Of a stretch of DNA of 64,000 nucleotides, positions 1 through 10,268 are shown in pieces. The DNA is from Tubiluchus corallicola. Taxonomy: Eukaryota; Priapulida; Priapulimorpha; Priapulimorphida; Tubiluchidae. The first letter of the stretch is position 1; the number at the start of each line of letters is the position of its first letter. The notes under the pieces were generated by a model, which was given only the letters and a program-made list of their open reading frames with translations, ran no database searches and was not told the origin of the DNA. The position numbers and the translations under genes are program-made. Location: assembly GCA_030141605.1 (NCBI GenBank), contig JAQGDQ010000077.1, positions 616,001-680,000 on the forward strand, given 5' to 3'.

Positions 1-83
1 ATGACAATCTAATGTATGTGCAATTTGTCGCAATAACAGTGGAAGAACTATTTGTCTCAAAAGTTATATTTATAACTACTGGA

Positions 84-139
84 GATTTACTACTACTACT
101 ACTACTACCAATACCACCACCACCATCACCACCACCAAA
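84..139. repeat. CTA/CCA trinucleotide microsatellite
   Basis: A run of CTA units passes into imperfect CCA/CAC units. The open frame across it is low-complexity (poly-Leu then poly-Pro) and is not a gene. Apart from this, the first 300 bases hold nothing I can identify. Confidence 0.8.
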
Positions 140-300
140 ACTACTAGTACTAAGCCCATCTTTTGTTCAGAATCGTGAAGGTAGGATGGTGTTTAGTGAC
201 AGTTAGGCCTAAATTTAATGTCATGTGTGTGCAAGAGACAAATTGCTAGTCACATTCAAATTGTGAGGCAAATGATAGATTCCATATTGTAATTCAAATT

Positions 301-486
301 CTATGGTCCGCTGTTAGGCAAGCGATGGGTACCATGTTCTAATACAAAAAATGCATTCAATTGTTTTTCAAAAATAGCTCTTGAGTTGCACACTTTGGAA
401 ATGTTGTATGCAAGACAGTAGCATTCTCTGTCTTGCATACATATGACAATTAAGTCTGTGAAATTTGGTGGACACCCGGTCATGCA
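301..486 (-). CDS. Possible terminal exon with PAN/Apple-like cysteine pattern
   Basis: On the minus strand an ATATTTACAG acceptor is followed by a 61-codon open frame ending in TAG. It reads C-M-T-G-C and then, about 15 residues on, a CMQDRECYCLAYN stretch and a further Cys. This spacing resembles the C-terminal half of a PAN/Apple domain, a disulfide-bonded adhesion fold of secreted proteins. The exon opens in phase 0, whereas the neighbouring minus-strand exon (715..865) ends in its own stop codon, so the two are not simply consecutive exons. It could be an alternative 3' exon, part of another gene, or chance. Only the splice site and cysteine spacing support it. Confidence 0.22.
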   Translation of the reverse strand, partial: CMTGCPPNFTDLIVICMQDRECYCLAYNISKVCNSRAIFEKQLNAFFVLEHGTHRLPNSGP

Positions 487-714
487 CTGTAAATATTATC
501 AAACCAACCTGTTTAAAATTCTCCATCTGAATATATATGCTTTATATATATCTAAATATAAAGCAACTGGTTTTACTTTATATAAGCCACTTAATAAGTA
601 GGAAAATTTTGTAATATGTCGCTCGAAAATATAGTATTTTGTATACTCAGGTTTTCCAAAAAAATGACTGCCATTGCCAAATGTTAGGAAATTTATGAAT
701 TCACAGTTTTTTTA

Positions 715-1833
715 TTAACGCAGTGGAAGTGTACAGAACAACCTGTATGGTGAATAATTTGAGCGTCTTTTATAATGTTCTTGACCATATCCATGCGCAT
801 GTTGTTTTCCATATCCACTGTTGTGGTCGGAATCTTCCAGTGAGATGTAACGCAGTCCTGATGGCCTGTAAAAATAAGAATAGCTCAGTTAAAAACAACA
901 GAGATAGCTGACAAAGGCTTCTTCCTGGAGGGACTTTGATATATTTACAGGCATATTTGAATTAAGCATCTGTAAGATACAACATGGACTTTATTATTGT
1001 TTTAATTGATCTGCCTTTGCCAGAAAAATACTAGGTCTATCTTTGTTATACTAGGGAATACCAGAGAATACTAGTCTCTAGGCGAGACCTTGGTTTATCT
1101 TCTTGCAAGATTTTTAGTGCTAGATATAGATGCTAATTAGGTGATGTACCCTGTCACACCCTATAAATATTATCAAAGCAATATGTTCTCTTGAAAAATC
1201 TTCCTACTAAGGTCTGGCTTTTTTATTGAAGTTAGTTTGTAGCTCGTCAATTTTCAGTTGTAAGTGATAAATTTTCTAAGTGGTGAACAAATTGGAAGTT
1301 GGTCTACATTTGAATTCCCAGATATCACATTTATTTGCTTTATTTTTTAAATTTGAATATAGTACTTGAAATGTAAATTAGTTTTAATGTATTTATGGAT
1401 TTGGAAATATTCCATACATAGAGCTAAATGTACAACAACTAATTGATGCAAAAGTTTTGTAGTTTACTTACGCAAAGGGTAGGACTATTCGAACTCCCTG
1501 TCCTGGAAATCGTCGATCACTTGGGTTAACATTAAACGGCGACCCATGTCGATCATGATAGCGGTCTAGAACACTGTAGTGTCTACTGCCGTATCCTGCA
1601 TTGTACAAAGGTGAGAAAACGCAGATAAATTCAAAAGTAGCTGCTTCTTCTGGATATCCATGGCTACCGGGATTATTGTTATAGGGAGAGCCTTTTCTAG
1701 GGTGATACCGATCTAGTGGACTGGAACTGGAAATGATGCTTCGCCCATGAACATGTGATCCATAGCCAGCAGGTTTTTGCAATTGGAGGTTGTAATTTGA
1801 TTGACGACACATTGTATTTGCCACCAAAATAAT
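715..1833 (-). CDS. Gly/Tyr/His-rich tandem-repeat protein, 3' part of gene
   Basis: I do not recognise this protein. Two minus-strand exons join in phase: complement(1472..1833), with a polypyrimidine-CAG acceptor and GTAAGT donor, and complement(715..865), with an acceptor after TTATTTTTACAG and a TAA stop. Together they encode at least 169 residues. The first exon holds two diverged copies of a repeat of about 35-40 residues: each starts AGYGS, then has LDRYH-x-R-x-GSP-x-N-x-NP, and ends near a Pro. The last exon has a shorter Gly-Tyr-Gly/His-rich echo (SGYGKQHAHGYGQEHY). The composition (Gly, Tyr, His, Ser, Asn, Arg) suggests an extracellular structural, adhesive or matrix protein, but this is inference. 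The 5' end is missing: the ATG at 1842 lies inside the splice acceptor. A consensus minus-strand donor (exon end 2127) could close an untranslated 5' exon. Confidence 0.5.
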
Positions 1834-2949
1834 CTGGAACATAAAGAAAAACTAACCACGCAGTACATTAAATGAGTGAGTTTACATACATTACATGAAT
1901 TGACATAAGGCATGTTTATGATTTATTTATTTATTTTATTCTTTTCTCATTGTTAATGATAATTCTCTAAGATAAGATGCCTATCTGGTAGAGGCATCTT
2001 AGTTGCATTCACTTGCTATGCATTCAACCTCAGTTACATAAATAACCTTGAACAGTACGGCAAACAAAATGATCTTGAACCACTTCTGGCGATTTCCCAC
2101 TTACTGATCAGGTCTGCATTACTTACCTGTGAGACTTTTATAGGTCTTTTGGTTGGTAAGCACACACCCTGACCACATACTTTTTGTTCTCACCTCAGGC
2201 TCAGATAGCACTACATTTTGTGAATAGTTGGCAGAACTAGCTCTTGAACTTCAGTAATAAAGGAGTTATCAAATGTTAATGAATTATAAAAGGAGTGACA
2301 TAAACATTGATGCCTATGTTTGGACTTGAGATAGAAAGGCCTCTCTAGTGAACATGTTTTGTTAATCCAAAAGTACACTTCTTATTCTCATAACAGCAAG
2401 CTACTTAGCAATCAAGACAAAATATTTTTGAGGAGATAACTTCACTCCTCCTATGGTAACATATGCATGGATATCATAAATGTCATTGGTTCCCTGAGTT
2501 TAAGACCAAATTACAGCCATCCCCTGTCAAATACCATTATTTTTATAGCCAAAGCCGTAAATCCTTTGTATCCATTGTCAATCAGTCAAAACATGAATTG
2601 TAATACTGGTCCAGCTCAAAAGGAATCTGCATTACTGAAAGCTAGCGAGTTGTTGTTGGAATTCTCTCTACTTTGGAACACTAAGATTTTAGCAGGTCAT
2701 GATGTTTGTAACATGTACTAGTCATGAACGTAAAAATAAGAGATGCACAATCAACGAAAACCATCTTCCAATAGCAAATGATAGCTGAGTGTCTAATAGG
2801 AGTCACTAAGAGCGGCCAAAATCTAAATCCAGATCTGGTTCGTTCCGATGACTCCGATGTGGGGTGTAGTTACATGTGCTTTGGATAGAGTGTCTGTATT
2901 GTTTTATTCAACTTGAGCCGCTGCTAACATATGAACAATGTCACAAACA
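1834..2949. other. Upstream region or intron of the repeat-protein gene
   Basis: No convincing coding exon was found. A strong minus-strand donor (CACAG then GTAAGT, exon end 2127) has stop codons in the frame that would join exon 1833 in phase, so it would be non-coding. A short alternative exon near 1889-1913 (minus, ending in GTATGT) would join in frame but leaves an intron of only about 55 bp. Confidence 0.35.
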
Positions 2950-4580
2950 ACCCCTGTCAGTTGAGCAGTAGACATTTGGGCAGTGTACACTAAGGCAATG
3001 GACATTTTGGCAGTGGACAATCGTGCAGTGGATATTTGGCCAGCAGGCACTTGGACAGTAGGGCATTTGGGCAGTGAACAATGCAGTAGCATACATTTCA
3101 AGTAGTGATTCCTGGACTATGGATAATTGGACACTTTGAGCAGCAGAAATGCCAAAATATTTTTGCAGGTGGACACTATTAATTCCACCTGCCTGCCGAC
3201 CTACCTGCCTACCTACTTGCCTACCTACATATGTATGTACATACGTACGTACATACCTGCCTGCCTACGTACTGCCACGTTCATACCTACCTACCTACCT
3301 GCCTGCCTATCTGTCTTTCTGCGTGCCTACCTACCTACTTACCTAACAACCTGCCTAGTTGGATCTGCCTGTCTAATCCCTTACCTGCCATCTACTTGAT
3401 CACCTAACTGCCAGGTCCTAATTGCTTACATATTTACCAATCCACTTTCTTTCCTCTCTACCTGTCTGCTTGCTTGCATGCCTGCCTGCCTGCCTGCCTA
3501 CCTACCTGCCTGTCTGTCTGTCTACCTACCTACCTACCTACCTACCTACCTACCTACCTAGCATAAGTAGGTAGGTATGTGGGTGGGTGGATAGTTAGAT
3601 AAGTAAGCAGGTAGGTAGGCAAGTAAGTAGGTAGGTTAGTCAGTAAGTAGTACTCCTATGAACATTTTCTGTACGACTTTTACTGCTTAAAGGATTTTCC
3701 TTCCCAAGTAGTTGCTGTCTTAAGACTACACTGCCCATCTGTCCCTGGCACTCTTTGCCCAAATGTTCATTGCCAGCTGGCCACTGCATAAGTGTCCAGT
3801 GCCCAAATGTTCACTGCCCACTGTACACTGCCCAAATGGCCAATGAATAAACATCCATTGGCCAACTGTCCGCTGCTTAACCTTGGACTGCCCAAATGTC
3901 GTTACTGCATTTTTTGTAAATGATTCGTAATGCCACGTCCATACCTACCTGCCTGCCTGCCTGTCTGTCTGTCTGCCAACTTACCTACCTACCTACCTAC
4001 CTACTTACCTACCTACCCACATACCTACCTAGCATAAGTAGGTAGGTATGCGGGTGGGTAGTTAGATAAGTAAGCAGGTAGGTAGCCAAGTAAGTAGGTA
4101 GGTTAGTCAGTAAGTTGTACTCCTACGAACATTTTCTGTACCACTTGTACTGCTTAACGGATTTTCCTTCCCAAGTAGTTGCTGTCTTAAGAGTACACTG
4201 CCCATCTGTCCCTGGCGCTCTTTGCCCAAATGTTCATTGCCAGCTGGCCACTGCCCAAGTGTCCAGTGCCCAAATGTTCACTGCCCCCTTTCCACTGCCC
4301 AAGTGTGCACACTGCCCAAATGGCCACTGAATAAGCATCCATTGTCCAACTGTCCGCTGCTCAACTTTGGACTGCCCAAATGTCGGCTGCCCAACTTAGC
4401 ACTGCCCAAGTGTCCACGCCTAATCCAAATATCCCACAACCAAAATGGTCTAATGGTCCAAGTTAAGTCACTAGACAACTGTGTAATAAAGTGGTTAAGC
4501 AGGGGTACAAATACTAATTTAAAATAATTAAAACAGCCGAAAAACACTTGGCATTTCATTACTGCATTTTTCGTAAATGA
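2950..4580. repeat. Duplicated CCTA/CCTG tetranucleotide array with inverted minisatellite flanks
   Basis: Three layers are visible. (1) A degenerate minisatellite of about 17-21 bp with core CACTGCCCAAATGTC: reverse-complement orientation at 2950-3090 and forward orientation at 3730-3900 and 4195-4420. (2) CCTA/CCTG tetranucleotide tracts at about 3185-3560 and 3940-4030, each followed by TAGCATAAG and the complementary TAGG tract, so each can fold back. (3) A direct duplication: the block from TACCTAGCATAAG through the minisatellite occurs at about 3551-3920 and again at about 4027-4400, some 476 bp apart. Several apparent ORFs here (repeated Ser-Thr-Ala-Gln or Cys-Pro units) are by-products of the minisatellite. 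It may be a non-autonomous transposon with subterminal repeats or an expanded satellite. Confidence 0.8.
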
Positions 4581-7016
4581 TTTGTGTTACTTATTAAGCT
4601 TAAAGATTTTATTACAACTAACCAATGATAATAGCTTTTATCGATGTGTTACTATAACCTATGTGATATTTTTTAAAAGTTGTGAACAGTATTTTACTTT
4701 TGAAAAATTTAAAATAAAATATTAATCAAGTTAATTTGCATTGATAACTTTTGCAGTATTGCCACCACTTTTAAAAACAAAAATATAATAAAATTGCTTC
4801 TCTCGCCATATCAAGCTAATCAAGTTAACTTGCATTAATAAGTTTTGCAATATTGTCACCACTTTTAATAATAAAAATGTGATAAGATTGCTCCTCTCAC
4901 TGTGTTTAGTAAATCTTCAAGATAACGATAGTTACTTAATGTTAAGTACACAATATGCAATTGTTTATAACAGCACATACCAGAGTTAAATATTTGAGAC
5001 AGACAGCCATTACGTATCGTGTAATACACATGCAGCTTTCTTTCACATTTAACGTTGCTTTCTGTCAGCGGTGGCTCTACTTTAAGGTTCGTTATAAAGC
5101 AATAGGAAGTACATGTAAATCTTTTCATTAATCATTATCTTCATGTTGAGGTCAATATAGTTTAGGCGTTGTAGCCCTTAAGCACCACTGAAAGGGCTAC
5201 TCTAGCAGGAGTTTTCAAAGTAAATTTAAGACAGTAATTAAAATCACATCTTTAAAGAATTAATGTGAAATGTAAGGAGTACCTGTAGTTTCCGTAAAAA
5301 CTGTTTATCTCCCCAAGAAAATAGGAATTAATAACCCTACTAAGAGGAAAGATGGGCGTGCTGATTTTTTTTCTGATATTGGAGAAGCCCTTAATGTTAA
5401 ATTGCGGTGAAATCAAGAAGTCTTCGTTAGCTTTACAGAAATTCTATAAAGTAGCTTAGTGGATAAGCTGCATGATTTTCTAGTAACACGGAAAACGTGT
5501 ATTTTAGTAAAAAAACATAACGATGGTAGTGTTGTCTCACAAGTACCGTACTGTCTATCAATTCAGCAATAGTGAGTGGAGTCGAAAATTAATGGGTTGG
5601 TTTGTTACATGTTAGAGTTACAGGTGACTGCATTTCATCGTGCTGCCAGTGCTAGTGGAATTAATTGATGTCACGTTGTCGTCGTCGTCATCCATATGTC
5701 GTTGTTAAGTCGTTATCGTCGTTACCGCTGCTACTGTTTTTCTTGCTTTTACGGCGACCAGTTAACTTCAGCACTGTGGTTATTCTTAATTAAACTTCGT
5801 TATAAATAGGGGATTGTCGTCGTCACAGGAAAATGTTAGAACAGTATTCTTGTGCGACTAAAATGACTATCAAGAGAAGATGACTTCACACACGCAGAAT
5901 ATCACAACTTCACATAGAATACCTAAAGTCGAGTAGTCCACTTCAAAATACAATCGTTGCTCCTGTATAACACGTATATCGTTGCAGTACGGCAAATGAA
6001 CACCGAGATAGGTCATTAGTAGTCATAGTGGAGGTCAGAGTCACTAAAAACACACAAAAAGGTCCAGAAAGGCAAATTATAAGTTACTCATTGTACTGGT
6101 AAGTCGGCAAACGTAATTGCTTTGATTAATTGATGACCTCAAAGTAAAACAGCATCAACTTCAAAATGTATTGCCTTTGTTTCTGTGAGAAATATATCTT
6201 TTTTTCAACATGCCAATAAAGCAGAACAATAAACAGTCGAGTCAGTATGGCCAGTAAAACCTTTTTCTTATCAGTTTTTAGAACTAACGGGAAAAAATGG
6301 CTACAAGCTCTCGCAAATTGTCTGTGCAGTGCACAAAGCTCAGGACTCCTATTGTTTTTTAAAGTTCTGCGATCCAACGTCTCCATACAGACTCATTACA
6401 AATTTTTTTGTTATGATCGCCGGCGTCATTAGCAGTTCTATTATTATCGCCGCCCATGTCTTCGAGTTATTTTTTCTTTTCTTTTCGTTTTTTACGTTTG
6501 CGTTTTACTTGATTTTAAAAACAAAATACCTTCAGATATTCTGTTCATTTTTATTTTTATTACGTAGGTTCAACTATTTTACCTGGAAACTTTCGTTGCC
6601 TGACATTTCATGCTACACGCAGCAAAATAGGGTGTGAGCGTGTTGATATTGAACGAGGATTTTTTCAACTCACACTGACTTTTTCACAGAATAAACAGCC
6701 GTTTTCAGGAGATGAAACGTTGAACTTTTTAGGGCACACATTGACAATTCAGTGCCCACTAGGTACTCTCGTACTAAAAATAACAGTAATGTAGAACTTT
6801 TATGATGGTATATTTTTGAAAAAGTGTAAGTACAGGATCTGAAGTTAAAGGTTTCACGTCTAGAGCCTTTTTGGGGTGTTTCTGATATATCTAATTGTAA
6901 CAAACAAATAAGTGTTATTGATACTATTTTGAAAATTTTGATCAAAGTAAAAAGTAACACAGTAAGCTTTTTTTATTGATTGATCATACTAAAGCAATTC
7001 GCGCATAATTACTTTA
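4581..7016. other. Intergenic DNA without recognised genes
   Basis: AT-rich sequence with only short, unconvincing open frames. Positions 5171..5179 and 5192..5200 form a perfect 9-bp hairpin (GTAGCCCTT / AAGGGCTAC) with a 12-base loop. An 86-codon minus-strand frame at 6126..6386 has a hydrophobic stretch but no splice sites or family resemblance. Confidence 0.5.
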
Positions 7017-7779
7017 TATAGAGTGGCCCAGAAAAATGTACCGAAGTTTATACTACAATAATGTTAAAAGCAAGTGCCCTAGGGGTAAGTTGAAATTGTG
7101 CAGCATGACGACTGCGAAAGTTACAAATTTGTGGTTTTAGCGGTTTGTAAGTTATGGCTAGGAAAGTTTTGTACGCTAAAAAATTAAATGCAGGAACAAT
7201 GTCAGGGAAAACCAGCCGCGTTGACGTATAAGCACTTAATACGTGGCACTGAGCAAAACAATAAATAAATAAATCTTTTATATCACGGTCTTCACCACAA
7301 AAAGATAAAGCAGTGACAATAGTTTGTTATCAAGAAAAACGAGATTTAATCCTCTGGATTACGATACCTGGAGTTTTTTAAATGAGCATGTATGACGGCT
7401 GCACAGAGCTGTTTGATGCAGAGGAATTAAAAGCAAAAATTGTTGAGCGCTGGGGCCAAGTCACTTCTTTTAGATAAGTGAGAAACTGTGGGAACTATTG
7501 GAAGAAATTCCCAGTTTGCAGTGAAAACGGTGGACACACGGAGCACTTGGTGTAAATTTTAACAATAATGGCACAAGTTTTCCGGCATTTGTTTTTTGAT
7601 TTATTGAATCAAAACTTCTGCATCATTGGAATAACCTAAGAGAATGACGTAAAAATTTTAGGGTTTATACATAAACGTCTATAATATCAATGTGGTAATT
7701 TTCAAGCGATTCCTTTATTTTTCTTATACATGTAATATCGTGATTAAAACTCCGGCACATTTTTGCACCACCTAATATA
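7017..7779 (+). mobile_element. Decayed Tc1/mariner-type DNA transposon
   Basis: The ends form imperfect terminal inverted repeats of about 27 bp: left TATAGAGTGGCCC... and right (reverse complement) TATATTAGGTGGTGC..., both ending AAAAATGT[A/G]CCG, flanked by TA as expected for this superfamily. Inside, at 7345..7392, is FNPLDYDTWSFLNEHV, matching the NPLDY-x-x-W segment near the third catalytic acid of IS630/Tc1/mariner transposases. After a stop and a +1 shift, about 7415..7465 reads DAEELKAKIVERWGQV, and further on ENGGHTEHL; both are usual C-terminal transposase segments. The reading frame is broken and the first catalytic residues are absent, so the copy is inactive. Confidence 0.62.
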
Positions 7780-9857
7780 TTGTTTATTACATTATTTACA
7801 GGTTCCTGTTTATTTGAATATAATAAACATCGGACAGCGGCACTGTGGCTCGCACGCGAAATTAAACGTTAAAATTTACAGTATCTAATATCTACAAGCG
7901 AAAATATGTGTCAACTGTGTCACAGATAAACTACTATTCTGTGTTTCGCTATGCCAGGGGGCGGTTACTCGTAGCAATGCACGATGGCTGAGTGTGTGCC
8001 TTCAGCGTAAATTGCTAAGCTGTACTGATTTTTGCTTCTAAACGTGCAAATTATTCATCTTCATTTCGGTTTAATAGTGGGATTATTATGAGTTTGAACA
8101 ATAGTCAAATCTTAGTCTTAGTTTAATCCCGAGTGTGGTGAAAGTTTACATCGTAGATAATAGTATCGAGTTTTCTACTGCTTGCAGGCGGTATTTTTTC
8201 AGCCTCATAAGAGTCATGATTGTGGACATAGTGACATAATAAACCGTTCTTCATTCTTCACCTAGTTTTTTACTTACGTTTCAACACTAATCGTAGCATA
8301 TTGTGTTTACATTCTGAAGCTTTTGGCACTTCTTTTCTTAGAGTGTGGAATACGGATTGACTTTCTTGTACATTATTTCACGCGTTGCTGAGTCGTTATT
8401 GTTTGTTAGAATAACTGGTTTAATTGTTTTGCAGTCCACTTTCACTGAGAGCATCTAAATTAAAAGTCGTGTTTGTGATCAGAGTTCTTTTGTTAAAAAC
8501 TTGCAGTTGAATTTGCATCATCACTACTGTCGTTAAATTTGTTTTTGATGTATTACCTTACTTTCAGTTGCGTCTAGCACAGCTCTAAAGTCTGCCATCC
8601 AGGTAACACAAATGTTTTACAGCGCTGAGTATTTCCCTTCCATGACCTCCCATTATCGGCTGGCGTCGACTAAATTGGCAGTTCAACTCATTTTTCGATC
8701 GCAAGTCTTCACTTGGTATATCACATTGTTACAGTGGTATGAAACCAATACCTAACAAGCGTATTCATCAATTGGCGATCCAGTTTTCAAATTTTCGCTC
8801 ATATCTCAGCACTTCCTAGGAACTTCACTGTTCGGGAAATTGTTTGCTGTTTCTAGGAATTGTTTGCTGTTTCAGCTTTGCAACACGGTGAACACGCATC
8901 CCCTTCGTTGGACAGGAACTAAGCAGCTATGCGTGACTTTACGTGACTGAGCGTCACGTCGTTTATTTTTAGATTTAAATGTTCGACTACCTTCACTATT
9001 CTTAATGCAGCGCATTTATAACTAGATAGGTGCCAATTTTATTTTGGCTTTGAGAAGTACGAACTTTTTAATGATCAAAGATATTCTATACTATTTAAAT
9101 GTTATATAAATTCTTTTTCCCTTCGTGTGTTAAAAGTAACCACTGTTAACTTTATACATTGTTTAACTTAAGTTCCGTTATAACTTATTTAAACACGCAG
9201 TTTTTAGACTTTTGTGATGTGTTCGACGTTAGAGCTGACTATTTTGTTATAGCATTCGGTTTGTAGCGTGTAGTTCATGACCTGCTTGTAGTATGTTAGG
9301 ATTAGCTGTGTGTTTCCATGCCTGGGCGTTCATTTCTGCTTCACGGTGCGTTTTTTTTAAATACTTGAGGGCAATATGTTAAATCTAGAAAAGCTATATC
9401 CTTCGCTAATTTGCACCGGATGTCCGCCTGATCATTTTTGGTCATCTTACAATGCCAGCCTAACGCCACAAAATGGAAGTGATAGTTGGTGCGAGTATTT
9501 CCTGACAATCCCCTGAATCTAGCATAAATGCTATATAATCTGTATTACATAACAAAATTTAAACCATCTGCGACCTGCTGAGTACAATCAAGTTCCGTGG
9601 TATAATCATTTATGTTTTCGGAGTGATTGCTTGCTGATTCAAATGAGTTTGACTCATGGATGTTTTTCGTGCTTTACGGTGATATAAACGCGTTGCCACT
9701 AGAAATACGTATAAAACAACATTCCGGTTTGTCAAAAACTTTTTACTTCTCTCCTTTTCTCTCTTTCCGTCTTTTCTGACACTACTCTTTTTTGTGGAGT
9801 TTTTTCTTTCTTTTAGTTCTTTTTTGTGTCCTACTCCCTCCCCCGCCCCCCCTCTCT
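7780..9857. other. Intergenic DNA upstream of the chloride transporter
   Basis: No gene, RNA or clear mobile element recognised. A 16-base unit AATTGTTTGCTGTTTC is tandemly duplicated at 8838..8853 and 8858..8873. Confidence 0.45.
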
Positions 9858-9861
9858 GTCT

Positions 9862-9911
<50 letters not shown>

Positions 9912-9955
9912 TCCCTCCCCCTCTCTCTCTCTCTTTCCCTCTCTCTTTTTCTCTT
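9858..9955. repeat. CT/GA dinucleotide microsatellite upstream of the ClC first exon
   Basis: A nearly pure CT tract with a few CC interruptions, preceded by a C/T-rich stretch. It ends about 310 bp before the first ATG of the chloride transporter gene. Long GA/CT tracts near promoters can keep chromatin open, but nothing here proves that role. The open frames across it are low-complexity. Confidence 0.85.
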
Positions 9956-10268
9956 TCTCACTCTCACGCGTGCACTCTTTTTGCCTACCTGTTTGTTGAT
10001 CTACAGCTAATGTTTACATTTATCTACACAGCACCTTATGACGTTTACAGATATCGAGCACTAATTCTTGCTATTTGAACCTTGTTCCGCCATTCTTGTG
10101 TATCGTGTCAGGCGTATAAGAACAGTTTTGTGTACAAATAAATTTAAATACGTTTAAAAAATGTGAAGTGAGAAAGTATGACACATAAAACTTTGAAGGA
10201 CTGGTGTGATCAAATAGAAGGACTTCTCGTAGAATATGACAACAAAATGAATATGTACCACTGCCGAC

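Noticed and set aside
1834-1842. ATG at 1842 as the true start of the repeat-protein gene
   Set aside because: It lies within a TTTATGTTCCAG splice acceptor with a polypyrimidine tract, so the exon starts at 1833.
2904-4527. Several ORFs of 65-101 codons with repeated Ser-Thr-Ala-Gln, Tyr-Leu-Pro-Thr or Cys-Pro units
   Set aside because: They are translations of the minisatellite and CCTR arrays in both strands; no splice or start context and no conserved domain.
6126-6637. Overlapping ORFs on both strands with hydrophobic stretches
   Set aside because: Hydrophobicity comes from T-rich DNA; no splice sites, partner exons or family resemblance.
9782-10078. Leu-Ser and Arg-Glu rich ORFs
   Set aside because: Translations of the CT microsatellite.
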